This document shows, in pieces, positions 41,969 to 49,950 of a DNA stretch of 64,000 nt; position 1 is the stretch's first letter; every line of letters begins with the position of its first letter. A program made the position numbers and the translations under genes. The stretch is taken from positions 1 through 64,000 of the forward strand of contig CAZKGM010000006.1 in assembly GCA_964552395.1 (NCBI GenBank), read 5' to 3'. The notes beneath the pieces are model-generated. The model was not told where the DNA came from. It did not search any database and saw only the letters and a program-made list of their open reading frames with translations. This DNA is from JAJDNH01 sp964552395. GTDB lineage: Bacteria; Acidobacteriota; Thermoanaerobaculia; Thermoanaerobaculales; Sulfomarinibacteraceae.

Positions 41969-42586
41969 CTACCGCTCCTCGCATGTTAGCACAGGACACC
42001 ACTTGAAACTCTTGCGATGAAGGTGGCTCCGGCCATGGAGATCGAGCGCTCGGCGATGCTCCAGCGTCGGATAGCCCATGTTCCGCTCCCATCCCCAGTG
42101 GGTGTAGCGCTCGGCCAGCCTCGTCATCACGTCGTCGCGATGGACCTTGGCGAGAATCGACGCCGAGGCGACACAGAAGTAGCGAGAGTCCGCCCGGTTC
42201 TCCACGATCAACTCGTCGCCTCTCGCGTCCAGTCGGACACCGTCCACAACCACAATTGTTCTTTCACCATACAGATGGCGGCAAACCGCTTCCATCGCGA
42301 TCCTGGTCGCACGCAGGATGTTCACCTCGTCGATGACCTCGGGCCAGACCTCGACCACGACCCAACTGTCGCTCTCGCGGCGTATCCAGCGTGCCACCCG
42401 TCGGCGAATCGAGCTGGAGATCGACTTCGAGTCTCGGACCTGAGGATGGCGCGGGATCCGGCTCCAGCCGACCCCTGCAACCACGACGGGCCCGGCTAGG
42501 GGGCCCCGGCCGACCTCATCGATGCCGACAACCCGTCGAGCCCGCCTCAGCAGGTGGCGGTCACGGCCTCCGAGCGTTTCGCTCAC
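41969..42586 (-). CDS. rnhB: Ribonuclease HII
   Basis: 205 residues. VVGIDEVGRGPLAGPVV gives the first two catalytic acids, VVDGVRLDARG the third, and ASILAKVHRDDVM the fourth region, all in the expected order. The enzyme removes ribonucleotides and RNA primers from DNA hybrids. The GTG start overlaps the rplS stop by 4 bases (GTGA), the common rplS-rnhB arrangement. The frame extends upstream through rplS but is spurious there. The gene ends 25 bases before the TPR gene start. Confidence 0.92.
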   Translation of the reverse strand: MSETLGGRDRHLLRRARRVVGIDEVGRGPLAGPVVVAGVGWSRIPRHPQVRDSKSISSSIRRRVARWIRRESDSWVVVEVWPEVIDEVNILRATRIAMEAVCRHLYGERTIVVVDGVRLDARGDELIVENRADSRYFCVASASILAKVHRDDVMTRLAERYTHWGWERNMGYPTLEHRRALDLHGRSHLHRKSFKWCPVLTCEER

Positions 42587-42933
42587 GCCTTGCGCGGAGC
42601 CTCCTTGATGCGAGCCGCCTTGCCCCTCAGCTTGCGGATGTAGTAGAGCTTCGCTCGCCGCACCCTGCCGCGCCGGGACACCTCGATGGCTGCGATGCTC
42701 GGAGCATGCAGCGGGAACGAGCGCTCGACACCGACGCCTGAGGAGATCTTCCGAACGGTGAAGGTCTCGGAGATCCCTCCGTGCTTGCGGGCGATGACCA
42801 ACCCCTCGAACACCTGGATCCGTTCCTTGTTCCCTTCCTTCAACCGTACGTGGACTTTCACTGTATCGCCTGGTCGAAAGTCCGGCAAATCCGTTCGCAA
42901 CTGGTCCTGTGTAAGCTCTCGTAGCAGATCCAT
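42583..42933 (-). CDS. rplS: 50S ribosomal protein L19
   Basis: 116 residues, standard L19 length. FRPGDTVKVHVRLKEGNKER, QVFEGLVIARKHGGI, and SSGVGVERSFPLHAPSIAAI followed by RRGRVRRAKLYYIRKLRGKAARI are the conserved segments. It sits at the 30S-50S interface. GGGAGG precedes ATG 42933 at about 9 bases; an ATG 21 bases upstream in frame would place that site inside the gene and is rejected. trmD, rimM and rpsP, often upstream, are not there: the region upstream is a divergent promoter shared with pntAA. Confidence 0.95.
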   Translation of the reverse strand: MDLLRELTQDQLRTDLPDFRPGDTVKVHVRLKEGNKERIQVFEGLVIARKHGGISETFTVRKISSGVGVERSFPLHAPSIAAIEVSRRGRVRRAKLYYIRKLRGKAARIKEAPRKA

Positions 42934-43094
42934 GGTCACCGTTCCCTCCCGCATCGGAAAAGGGCTCAGCTGGCCTCGCCCTTGGGCGCCGGAGTATACA
43001 CGCCACTCCCCATCTCGACAAGGGGTTCCGGAGCCGATCTCCCCGCGTGAGGCGATCGAACCACGGCCTTTCCCGAGACGACGTCACAACCAGG

Positions 43095-43100
43095 TATAAT
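43095..43100 (+). promoter_or_regulatory. -10 box for the pnt operon
   Basis: A perfect TATAAT lies 67 bases upstream of the pntAA start in the divergent gap between rplS and pntAA. The matching -35 is poor (TTCCCG or CCCGAG near 43070-43077), so activation by a factor or a weak basal promoter is possible. The rest of the 234-base gap shows nothing else definite. Confidence 0.45.
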
Positions 43101-43167
43101 TCTGACGGCGTGACATACCACGGTCCTTGATCAACGAGGTCTGCGGCATCGAAAGGGGCTGATCCGA

Positions 43168-44343
43168 ATGATCGTCGGTGTTCCAAAGGAAACCTACCCA
43201 AACGAGAGGCGGGTGGCGCTGATCCCAGCGACCGTCCCCTCCCTCACGCGAGCTGGGCTCGAGGTCGTGGTCGAACCGGGCGCAGGTTCCGAGGCCGGCT
43301 TCCCCGACGCCGCCTTCGAGGCCAAGGGAGCGCGCATCGCCAATGACCGGGCCGATGTGTTCTCTCAGGCGGACCTGATCCTCCAGGTCAGGGCGCTCGG
43401 TGCCAATCCGGAGGCCGGCCGGTCGGACCTGCCGCTTTTCAGGGAGGGGCAGGCCGTCATCGGCTTCTGTGACCCGCTTCTCGCCCATGAATCCACCAGT
43501 CTGCTGGCGCAGGCCGGGGTGACTCTGCTGTCGATGGAGATGATGCCGCGCATCACCCGCGCTCAGAGCATGGATGCGCTGTCCTCGATGGCGACAATCG
43601 CCGGCTACAAGGCGGTTCTGGTGGCCGCCGACTCGCTGCCGCGCATGTTCCCAATGATGATGACGGCTGCCGGCACGGTCGCGCCGGCGAAGGTATTCAT
43701 CGTCGGAGCCGGGGTTGCCGGCCTGCAGGCAATCTCCACCGCGCGCCGTCTCGGCGCTGTGGTCGAAGCGTATGACGTGCGACCGGCCGTCAAGGAGCAG
43801 GTGATGAGCCTCGGTGCCAAGTTCGTGGAGCTCGAGCTCGAGAGTACCGAGAGCGAGGATGCCGGCGGCTACGCCAAGGAGTTGGGCGAGGAGTTCTACC
43901 GCAAGCAGCGCGAGATGATGGCCCGGGTGGTGGCCGCGAGCAGTGTCGTCATCACGACGGCGGCAATCCCCGGCAAGCAGGCTCCGGTGCTCGTCACCAC
44001 CGAGATGGTGGAGAGCATGGAACCGGGCTCGGTCGTGGTGGACCTCGCCGCAGAACGTGGCGGCAACTGCGAGCTGACGCGCCCGGACGAGTCCGTCAGG
44101 CATCAGGGAGTGACGATCCTTGGACCGCTCAACCTGGCGTCCACCGTCCCCTACCACGCCAGCCAGATGTACGCCAAGAACATCTCGACCTTCCTCCTGC
44201 ACCTCGTGAAGGACGGCTCCCTCGTGCTCGACATGGACGACGAGATTACGGCCGGGACTCTGGTCACCCGTTCGGGCGAGGTCATTCATCCTATGCTCAA
44301 GCCGAGCACCTCAGACCCGGTTGGAGGGGAGGACTCACAATGA
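43168..44343 (+). CDS. pntAA: NAD(P) transhydrogenase subunit alpha part 1
   Basis: 391 residues, the NAD(H)-binding domain I of proton-translocating transhydrogenase in the three-gene form. MIVGVPKETYPNERRVALIP is the characteristic start shared with alanine dehydrogenase. The dinucleotide fold is VFIVGAGVAGLQAISTARRLGA, and the mobile-loop region contains GYAKELGEEFYRKQ. It passes hydride between NADH and NADP+ using the proton gradient, feeding NADPH. ATGA overlap links it to pntAB. The three genes pntAA-pntAB-pntB form one operon. Confidence 0.95.
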   Translation: MIVGVPKETYPNERRVALIPATVPSLTRAGLEVVVEPGAGSEAGFPDAAFEAKGARIANDRADVFSQADLILQVRALGANPEAGRSDLPLFREGQAVIGFCDPLLAHESTSLLAQAGVTLLSMEMMPRITRAQSMDALSSMATIAGYKAVLVAADSLPRMFPMMMTAAGTVAPAKVFIVGAGVAGLQAISTARRLGAVVEAYDVRPAVKEQVMSLGAKFVELELESTESEDAGGYAKELGEEFYRKQREMMARVVAASSVVITTAAIPGKQAPVLVTTEMVESMEPGSVVVDLAAERGGNCELTRPDESVRHQGVTILGPLNLASTVPYHASQMYAKNISTFLLHLVKDGSLVLDMDDEITAGTLVTRSGEVIHPMLKPSTSDPVGGEDSQ

Positions 44344-44621
44344 CCGACATCGTCATGTTGCTGACAGTCTTCGTGCTGGCGATCTACGTCGGCTTTGCGG
44401 TCATCGCCAAGGTGCCGCCGACCCTGCACACGCCGCTCATGTCAGGGTCCAACGCGATCTCCGGAATCACGATCATCGGCTCGCTGGTGCTCGCCGGCGC
44501 TCTCCACGAGGCTCCGCTGGCCAAGCTCTTGGCGACAATTGGGGTGGCGTTCGCCACCATCAACGTCGTCGGCGGCTTTCTGGTGACCCACCGCATGCTC
44601 AAGATGTTCAAGAGGAAGTAG
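44340..44621 (+). CDS. pntAB: NAD(P) transhydrogenase subunit alpha part 2
   Basis: 93 residues with three membrane helices, the small membrane subunit of the split transhydrogenase. LLTVFVLAIYVGFAVIAKVP and TPLMSGSNAISGITIIGSLV are conserved and form part of the proton channel with PntB. Its ATG overlaps the pntAA stop by 4 bases, and pntB begins 10 bases after its stop. In E. coli this segment is fused to the end of PntA; the three-gene form is common in other bacteria. Confidence 0.95.
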   Translation: MTDIVMLLTVFVLAIYVGFAVIAKVPPTLHTPLMSGSNAISGITIIGSLVLAGALHEAPLAKLLATIGVAFATINVVGGFLVTHRMLKMFKRK

Positions 44622-44631
44622 GGAGTCGCAG

Positions 44632-46179
44632 ATGCTCAGCCAGCACCTGGTCAACATCATCTATCTGGTCGCTGCGGTCCTCTTCATCCTCGACCTGCAG
44701 TGGATGGCCCATCCGCGTACGGCAGTGCGCGGCAACCTCGTCGGCACGCTCGGCATGTTGCTGGCGATCGCTGCGACGCTGTTGAGCCAGCAGCAGGACT
44801 GGGCCTACATTCTCATCGGCATCGCCGCCGGTACCGTCGTCGGCGCCGTCACCGCGCTCCGAGTGAAGATGACGTCCATGCCGGAGATGGTCGGCCTCTT
44901 CAACGGCTTCGGTGGAGGCGCTTCGGTTCTGGTCGCCGGCGCGGCCCTGGTTGCCGCATCCCACGCGCTGTCGGCTGGCGAAGCATCCCTCCAGATGCGG
45001 ATTGCCACCGTGGCCTCCGGCATCATCGGATCCGTCACGTTCTTCGGCAGCTACGTCGCCTTCGGTAAGCTGGCCGAGTTCCTTGCGGTTCGCTGGAAGC
45101 TCCACCCCTGGCAGAAGCTCGTGAAGTTCAGCTTCTCGCTGCTGGTGGCAGCGGGAGGCATCTGGTACGGCCTGTCACTGGGGTTCGGCCCACTGTCGAT
45201 ACTGATGATGCTCTCGGCCGCCGCAATCGCAGGAATCCTGCTCATCAAGAAGGACCGCTTCCCCGGCATGGACACCGTCAAGATCCTGACTGCCGTGCTG
45301 TCGATCGTGCTCGGTGTGCTTCTCGTTCAGCACGCCGACAACTTCCTCCTGTTCTGGGCGCTCGTTGGTGTGGCTGGCGTGCTCGGCGTCCTCCTCACCA
45401 TCTCGATCGGCGGTGCCGACATGCCGGTCGTCATCGCGCTCCTCAACTCCTACTCGGGCCTGGCGGCGGCAGCTACCGGCTTCGTCATCGACAACACAGT
45501 GCTCATCATCGCCGGCTCTCTCGTCGGCGCCTCCGGCATCATCCTGACCAAGATCATGTGCAAGGCGATGAATCGCTCTCTCGTGAACGTACTCTTCGGA
45601 GTCATGGGGCCCACCTCCGAGACTCCGGATGCGGAGGAGGTGTACACGACGGTCAAGTCAGCATCAGCCGAGGAGGTCGCGATGCTCATGGACGGCGTAC
45701 AGCGCGTTGTCGTCGTCCCCGGATACGGCATGGCAGTAGCCCAGGCCCAGCATGCCGTCCGCGACCTCGCAAACCTCCTGGAATCGAACGGTGTCGACGT
45801 CGAGTTCGCGATCCACCCGGTCGCCGGACGGATGCCGGGGCACATGAACGTGCTTCTCGCCGAAGCCGACATCCCGTACGAGAAGCTCCATGAGATGGAC
45901 GAGATCAACCCATCAATGGCGCAGGTCGATGTTGCGATCGTTGTCGGGGCCAATGACGTCGTCAACCCGGTCGCCCGCACCGACCCCTCGAGCCCGATCG
46001 CAGGGATGCCGATCATCGATGTCGACAAGGCGCGGACCGTCGTGGTCATCAAGCGCAGCCTCAGCCCCGGCTTCGCAGGGATTCCGAACCCTCTGTTCGC
46101 GGCTGATAATGTACTCATGTACTTCGGAGACGGGAAGAAGGCGATCCTCGACCTGATCGCCGCCATCAAGGAGCTGTGA
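44632..46179 (+). CDS. pntB: NAD(P) transhydrogenase subunit beta
   Basis: 515 residues, about 50 longer than E. coli PntB (462). The membrane part includes SMPEMVGLFNGFGGGASVLV and SIGGADMPVVIALLNSYSGL. The C-terminal NADP(H) domain has VVVPGYGMAVAQAQHAVRDL and GANDVVNPVARTDPSSPIAG. The extra length is in the middle membrane section, roughly residues 140-260, where additional hydrophobic helices occur. GGGAGT lies 6 bases before the ATG. The gene ends upstream of a strong hairpin and is convergent with citrate synthase. Confidence 0.94.
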   Translation: MLSQHLVNIIYLVAAVLFILDLQWMAHPRTAVRGNLVGTLGMLLAIAATLLSQQQDWAYILIGIAAGTVVGAVTALRVKMTSMPEMVGLFNGFGGGASVLVAGAALVAASHALSAGEASLQMRIATVASGIIGSVTFFGSYVAFGKLAEFLAVRWKLHPWQKLVKFSFSLLVAAGGIWYGLSLGFGPLSILMMLSAAAIAGILLIKKDRFPGMDTVKILTAVLSIVLGVLLVQHADNFLLFWALVGVAGVLGVLLTISIGGADMPVVIALLNSYSGLAAAATGFVIDNTVLIIAGSLVGASGIILTKIMCKAMNRSLVNVLFGVMGPTSETPDAEEVYTTVKSASAEEVAMLMDGVQRVVVVPGYGMAVAQAQHAVRDLANLLESNGVDVEFAIHPVAGRMPGHMNVLLAEADIPYEKLHEMDEINPSMAQVDVAIVVGANDVVNPVARTDPSSPIAGMPIIDVDKARTVVVIKRSLSPGFAGIPNPLFAADNVLMYFGDGKKAILDLIAAIKEL

Positions 46180-46258
46180 CGGCTGCAGGGTGACGGCCTC
46201 AATCGCACGATTGTGACGCTGCCGGGGCAGGTTGTGGTTGAAGCGAACCAGCAAGAAA

Positions 46259-46287
46259 CAGGGGGATGCCCGGTGGGCATCCCCCTG
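46259..46287 (-). terminator. Hairpin terminator between pntB and citrate synthase
   Basis: CAGGGGGATGCCC (46259-46271) pairs perfectly with GGGCATCCCCCTG (46275-46287), a 13-bp stem with a 3-base loop. On the minus strand it is followed by TTTCTTGC, giving a modest T tract for citrate synthase. On the plus strand there is no T run, but it may still stop or stabilise the pnt transcript. Confidence 0.7.
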
Positions 46288-46311
46288 TGCTCCTCGGCGT
46301 GGAAGAACCGG

Positions 46312-47619
46312 CTACTTCTTGATGCCGGCGCTCTCTTCCAGCATGTCGGTGGTCAGTGACTTGGGCCGCTCGATGGCATAGCCGAGCGCGCGGTCCCAGA
46401 TGATGTTAGCGAGCACGCCGATGGCACGACCGACACCGAACAGGACGGTGTAGAAGTCGTACTCGGTGACCCCGTAGTACCACTGCACGACACCCGACTG
46501 GGCATCGACGTTCGGCCACGGGTTCTTGGCCTTGCCCTGCTTCTCCAGGATCGGCGGCGTCACCTCGTAGATCATGCTGATGAGCTTGAACAACGGGTAG
46601 TCCGGGAGGTTCTTGAGGCAGAACTCACGCTGCGCGGTGTACCGGGGATCGGTCTTGCGCAGTACTGCGTGGCCGTAGCCCGGGATCACCTGGCCGCTGT
46701 TCAGGGTGTCCCACAGCGCTTCTTCCAACTGCTCCTTGGTCGGCAGCTGGCCGCCCAGCTTGTCCATGAAGGTCTGGGTCCAGCGCAGCACTTCCTGGTT
46801 GGCCAGCCCATGGAGCGGACCGGCGAGCCCGTTGATGCCGGCGGACAGCGCGTAGTACGCGTCGGACAGCGCAGAGGCCACGAGGTGCACCGTGTGCGCC
46901 GAGACGTTCCCGGACTCGTGATCGGAGTGGAGGATGAAGTACATGCGGGCGACATCGTCGTAGGGATGGGGGATCCCCATCATGTGGGCGAAGTTACCGC
47001 CGAAATCGAGGTTGGGGTCGCCAGCGATCGGCGTGTCGCCGCGATACTTCATCCGGTAGATGTAGGCGGCGATCACCGGCAGGCGTGCAAAGAGGTTGCT
47101 GGCATCCTCATACATCGGATCCCAGTAGTCCATCTTGCTCATGCCCTCCTGGTACCGCTGCACGAATACGGACTCGCGCTGCATCGCGAGGATGGCGGCC
47201 GAGAACATGGTCATCGGGTGCGTGTCCCTCGGCATCGTGCGCAGCAGGTCGTAAACGTACTGCGGCACCTTGGCCCGCTCCTTGAACTCCTTGACGACCT
47301 CGAGCGTCTGCTCCTTCGTCGGCACCTCGCCGGTGAGCAGGAGGTACCAGTGCGCTTCCACGTAGGGGTATTCGGACCCGGGCACCTTGGGGAGGGCCTT
47401 GAACGTCTCCGGGATCGTCATGCCGCGGAAGCGGATCCCCTCGAACGGGTCCAGGTAGGAAATATCGGTCACCAGGCACTTGACACCTCGGGCCCCGCCG
47501 ATCGCCTGCGCAATCGTGACATCACTGATCTTGACGTCTCCGAATTCCTTGACCAGGCGCGTGATCCGTGGCCGGTGGGCTTGGATCTTCTCGAACAGCT
47601 TCTCCTTTAGCGCGGACAT
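46312..47619 (-). CDS. gltA: Citrate synthase, mitochondrial-type
   Basis: 435 residues. Catalytic segments are HSDHESGNVSAHTVHLVASA (first His region), NGLAGPLHGLANQEVL with the acetyl-CoA-binding His, and PGYGHAVLRKTDPR. The Asp region lies near GVVQWYYGVTEYDFYTVLFG. These strings match the eukaryotic mitochondrial enzyme more closely than the hexameric proteobacterial GltA, and no N-terminal zinc-binding domain of the latter is present. It condenses acetyl-CoA and oxaloacetate, the step after the AceEF reaction. AAGGAGGGAG immediately precedes the ATG. It is monocistronic, with a terminator downstream and a ~244-base divergent gap upstream. Confidence 0.93.
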   Translation of the reverse strand: MSALKEKLFEKIQAHRPRITRLVKEFGDVKISDVTIAQAIGGARGVKCLVTDISYLDPFEGIRFRGMTIPETFKALPKVPGSEYPYVEAHWYLLLTGEVPTKEQTLEVVKEFKERAKVPQYVYDLLRTMPRDTHPMTMFSAAILAMQRESVFVQRYQEGMSKMDYWDPMYEDASNLFARLPVIAAYIYRMKYRGDTPIAGDPNLDFGGNFAHMMGIPHPYDDVARMYFILHSDHESGNVSAHTVHLVASALSDAYYALSAGINGLAGPLHGLANQEVLRWTQTFMDKLGGQLPTKEQLEEALWDTLNSGQVIPGYGHAVLRKTDPRYTAQREFCLKNLPDYPLFKLISMIYEVTPPILEKQGKAKNPWPNVDAQSGVVQWYYGVTEYDFYTVLFGVGRAIGVLANIIWDRALGYAIERPKSLTTDMLEESAGIKK

Positions 47620-47863
47620 GCTCCCTCCTTAGATCTGGCTCAGTGTGCTCAAGGCGACCGTCATCGTGTTTTCGGACCGCTGTCGATCTCCACGCACCTG
47701 CGCCGTTGTGAGTTGTGGCTTTCCAGCCGTAAGGGGCAGATTTCGTGTCGTCACCCCGTCATTATAGGCCTTGTGAAGAAAAGTGACAAGCCTTGGAGCA
47801 GCTGTTCAAGCATCTGGAGAACGCCATGATCCGGAGTTGACAGCCTGCGGCTGTGCGCGAAGA

Positions 47864-49222
47864 ATGGCCTGCATGTTTGGCCCGACATCTGTCAGCGACC
47901 TCGACCGGCTGGTCATCGCCGCCGTCGACATAGCTGTGACGCTGGTCGCCGGTTTCGCGGCAGCGTGGATCCGGTTCCCGGCTCAACTGCTCCCTCAGAC
48001 CCTCAACGAGTTGGCCCAACACCCGGGTCTCGTGGTCTGGGGCCTCGCCAGCGTCCTGGGTCTGGCCACGACCTTCGATCTCTACAGGCCGACGTCGTGG
48101 CGCTCGATCGACCAGCTGCTGGTCCGGGTTCTAGCCCTTGCCATCACATTGCCGATGGCGATCGCCTTCGGTGTCTACCTCGTACCGCCCTGGCGCTTCG
48201 GGCGTGGGTTGCTGGTTCTGACGGTCATCTTCACGATTCTCGGTATCGGCGTTTCGCGGCTCATCTGGGTCACGACGGCCGCCCGCCGTCCCACCGCGAC
48301 CGCGGTCCTCATCGGTAGCGGGCCGATCGTCGATGAGCTACGAGCGGCGCTTGCCGCCTGCCCGATTCCACCGTTTCGCATCACCCTCCATCTTCCCGCG
48401 CTGCCAGTGAGGGACAGAATCCAGTCGCAGCTGGACGGCGTCGAAAACGCCGACATGCTCATCGTTGCTGAGCCGGGCGACACAGCAACGTTCGACCTCC
48501 TCGCCGAACTCAACTTCTCGGGCAAGACCGTGGTCGATGCGCCGGCCGCCTACGCGGCGCTGAGCGGTCGGATCCCCATCCGCCAGGTCGACGCGCGCTG
48601 GTTCATTGCGACCGGTGACTTCTCATCGCTGGCGACCACGCCCTTCCGCCACATCCAGCGCCTGCTCGACGTCGTCGGCGCCTGTGTCCTCCTCATCCTC
48701 GGCTTGCCCCTATTCCTGGTCAGCGGTCTCGCCGTGCTGATCTCGACCGGAAGACCGGTGCTCTACCGGCAGGTGCGTCTTGGTCGCTTCCGCCGCCCTT
48801 TCGTGCTCCACAAGGTCCGTACGATGAAGAGCAACGCCGAGCCGGACGGGCCCCGGTTCGCCACCGTGAATGACAGCCGTGTGTTCCCCGTCGGACGACT
48901 ACTGCGAAGATGGCGAATCGACGAGATGCCTCAGCTGTGGAACGTCCTGAAGGGTGAGATGAGTCTGGTCGGGCCACGGCCGGAACGGCCGGAGGTCGCA
49001 ACCGAGCTGGAGCGGCTCATCCCGTTCTACGCTTTCCGCTACTCGGTCAGACCCGGCATCACCGGCTGGGCCCAGGTGAATCATACCTATTGCACGTGGC
49101 CCGAAGACCACGCCGTCAAGTTGGAGTACGACCTGTTCTTCCTACGCCACTATGGCCCACGTCTGTACGGGCTCGTCCTGCTTCGGACCCTCGGCGCACT
49201 GGTCTTCACCCCCGGACATTGA
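47864..49222 (+). CDS. Polyprenyl-phosphate sugar phosphotransferase (WbaP/EpsZ-like)
   Basis: About 452 residues. Four N-terminal membrane helices are followed by a CoA-binding-like Rossmann region (TATAVLIGSGPIVDELRAAL), a further membrane helix (LLDVVGACVLLILGLPLFLV) and the catalytic bacterial sugar-transferase domain. Conserved parts are RPVLYRQVRLGRFRRPFVLHKVRTM (first acidic and basic residues), RRWRIDEMPQLWNVLKGEMS and LVGPRPERPE, ending with RPGITGWAQV. It starts polysaccharide or glycan synthesis by moving a sugar phosphate to undecaprenyl phosphate. ATG 47864 or 47873 could be the start. No other glycan genes are adjacent, so it is an isolated initiator. Confidence 0.88.
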   Translation: MACMFGPTSVSDLDRLVIAAVDIAVTLVAGFAAAWIRFPAQLLPQTLNELAQHPGLVVWGLASVLGLATTFDLYRPTSWRSIDQLLVRVLALAITLPMAIAFGVYLVPPWRFGRGLLVLTVIFTILGIGVSRLIWVTTAARRPTATAVLIGSGPIVDELRAALAACPIPPFRITLHLPALPVRDRIQSQLDGVENADMLIVAEPGDTATFDLLAELNFSGKTVVDAPAAYAALSGRIPIRQVDARWFIATGDFSSLATTPFRHIQRLLDVVGACVLLILGLPLFLVSGLAVLISTGRPVLYRQVRLGRFRRPFVLHKVRTMKSNAEPDGPRFATVNDSRVFPVGRLLRRWRIDEMPQLWNVLKGEMSLVGPRPERPEVATELERLIPFYAFRYSVRPGITGWAQVNHTYCTWPEDHAVKLEYDLFFLRHYGPRLYGLVLLRTLGALVFTPGH

Positions 49223-49253
49223 CCGATCTGCCCCACTCTGGAAGAATACCGGT

Positions 49254-49625
49254 GTGAGCACGAAGGATCTTGAAGGCTCCGTCTGTTCCATCCGCGAGAT
49301 CGACCCTGAGGCTGTCAGCTATGTCGGCAGACGGGCGTTGCCCGCGTCGACAATCGAGAGCCTGAGCCGGCTCTTCTCCGCCCTCGCGGATCCGACAAGG
49401 CTCAAGGTTCTCCACGCCCTGACCGTGATCGAAGAGCTCTGCGTCTGCGACCTCGCCGTGCTGGCTGGCCTGTCGGTATCGGCCGTCAGCCACCAGCTCC
49501 GCCTGCTCCGCGACCGTGACCTGGTGCACGCTCGCCGCGATGGACGCATGGTGTACTACCGGCTCGCGGATGACCACGTCCGCGGTCTCCTGGGCACCGG
49601 TACCGCTCACGCCAGCGAGGGTTGA
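49254..49625 (+). CDS. ArsR/SmtB-family metal-responsive repressor
   Basis: 123 residues. The winged helix contains ALADPTRLKVLHALTV, ELCVCDLAVLAGLSVSAVSH (alpha-3 with the Cys pair of CadC/ArsR type) and RRDGRMVYYRLAD (wing). The C-terminal helix has DDHVRGLLGTGTAHASE, which fits the SmtB alpha-5 zinc set D-x-H-x10-H-xx-E. An N-terminal Cys (GSVCSI) may complete the Cys site. So both alpha-3N and alpha-5 type metal sites seem to be present. GTG start with GGAAGA upstream. No exporter or detoxification gene is next to it, leaving its target unknown. Confidence 0.85.
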   Translation: MSTKDLEGSVCSIREIDPEAVSYVGRRALPASTIESLSRLFSALADPTRLKVLHALTVIEELCVCDLAVLAGLSVSAVSHQLRLLRDRDLVHARRDGRMVYYRLADDHVRGLLGTGTAHASEG

Positions 49626-49846
49626 TCTACTCGTCATCCTCGGCAACCGCTGGTCCGCCAGTGATGGCTGTGCTGTTCGCAGTCTGCTGATCTCTTTACG
49701 CGAGCTCGTGAAGAACCCGGAACGGCGAAGTCCCACGACAATGATCCTCCCGGTACAACCGAGCTCTGCCCAGCAGGGCGCCTCTGCGCAGCGATGTGGG
49801 ACTTGAGATTGCCGAGACGAGCCGGGAGAATTCGGTCTTCTCAGTC
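49626..49846. other. Intergenic stretch with no recognised content
   Basis: Together with the promoter that follows, 325 bases separate the ArsR gene from the beta-helix gene. The first ~220 bases contain no gene, clear hairpin or repeat that I could recognise. An ArsR operator-like imperfect dyad was looked for and not found. Confidence 0.5.
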
Positions 49847-49876
49847 TGGACAAGCCGTTTGTAGTTGCAGTAGACT
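49847..49876 (+). promoter_or_regulatory. Predicted promoter of the beta-helix gene
   Basis: TGGACA at 49847-49852 and TAGACT at 49871-49876 are separated by 18 bases, a fair sigma-70 match. It would give a leader of about 68 bases before the ATG at 49951. Confidence 0.45.
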
Positions 49877-49950
49877 CGTTCCAGTGAGACCTGGACACGT
49901 TAACTGAGGCACGTCTCCGGGTGCCGGGACAGGTGGAGGAGGAAAGCACA

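Noticed and set aside
39340..42006. Long plus-strand ORFs opposite the TPR gene
   Set aside because: The TPR repeats on the minus strand are unmistakable; the plus-strand translations are Leu/Arg-rich shadows.
43084..44289. 401-codon ORF opposite pntAA
   Set aside because: It mirrors the pntAA coding sequence; its His/Arg-rich translation lacks any motif.
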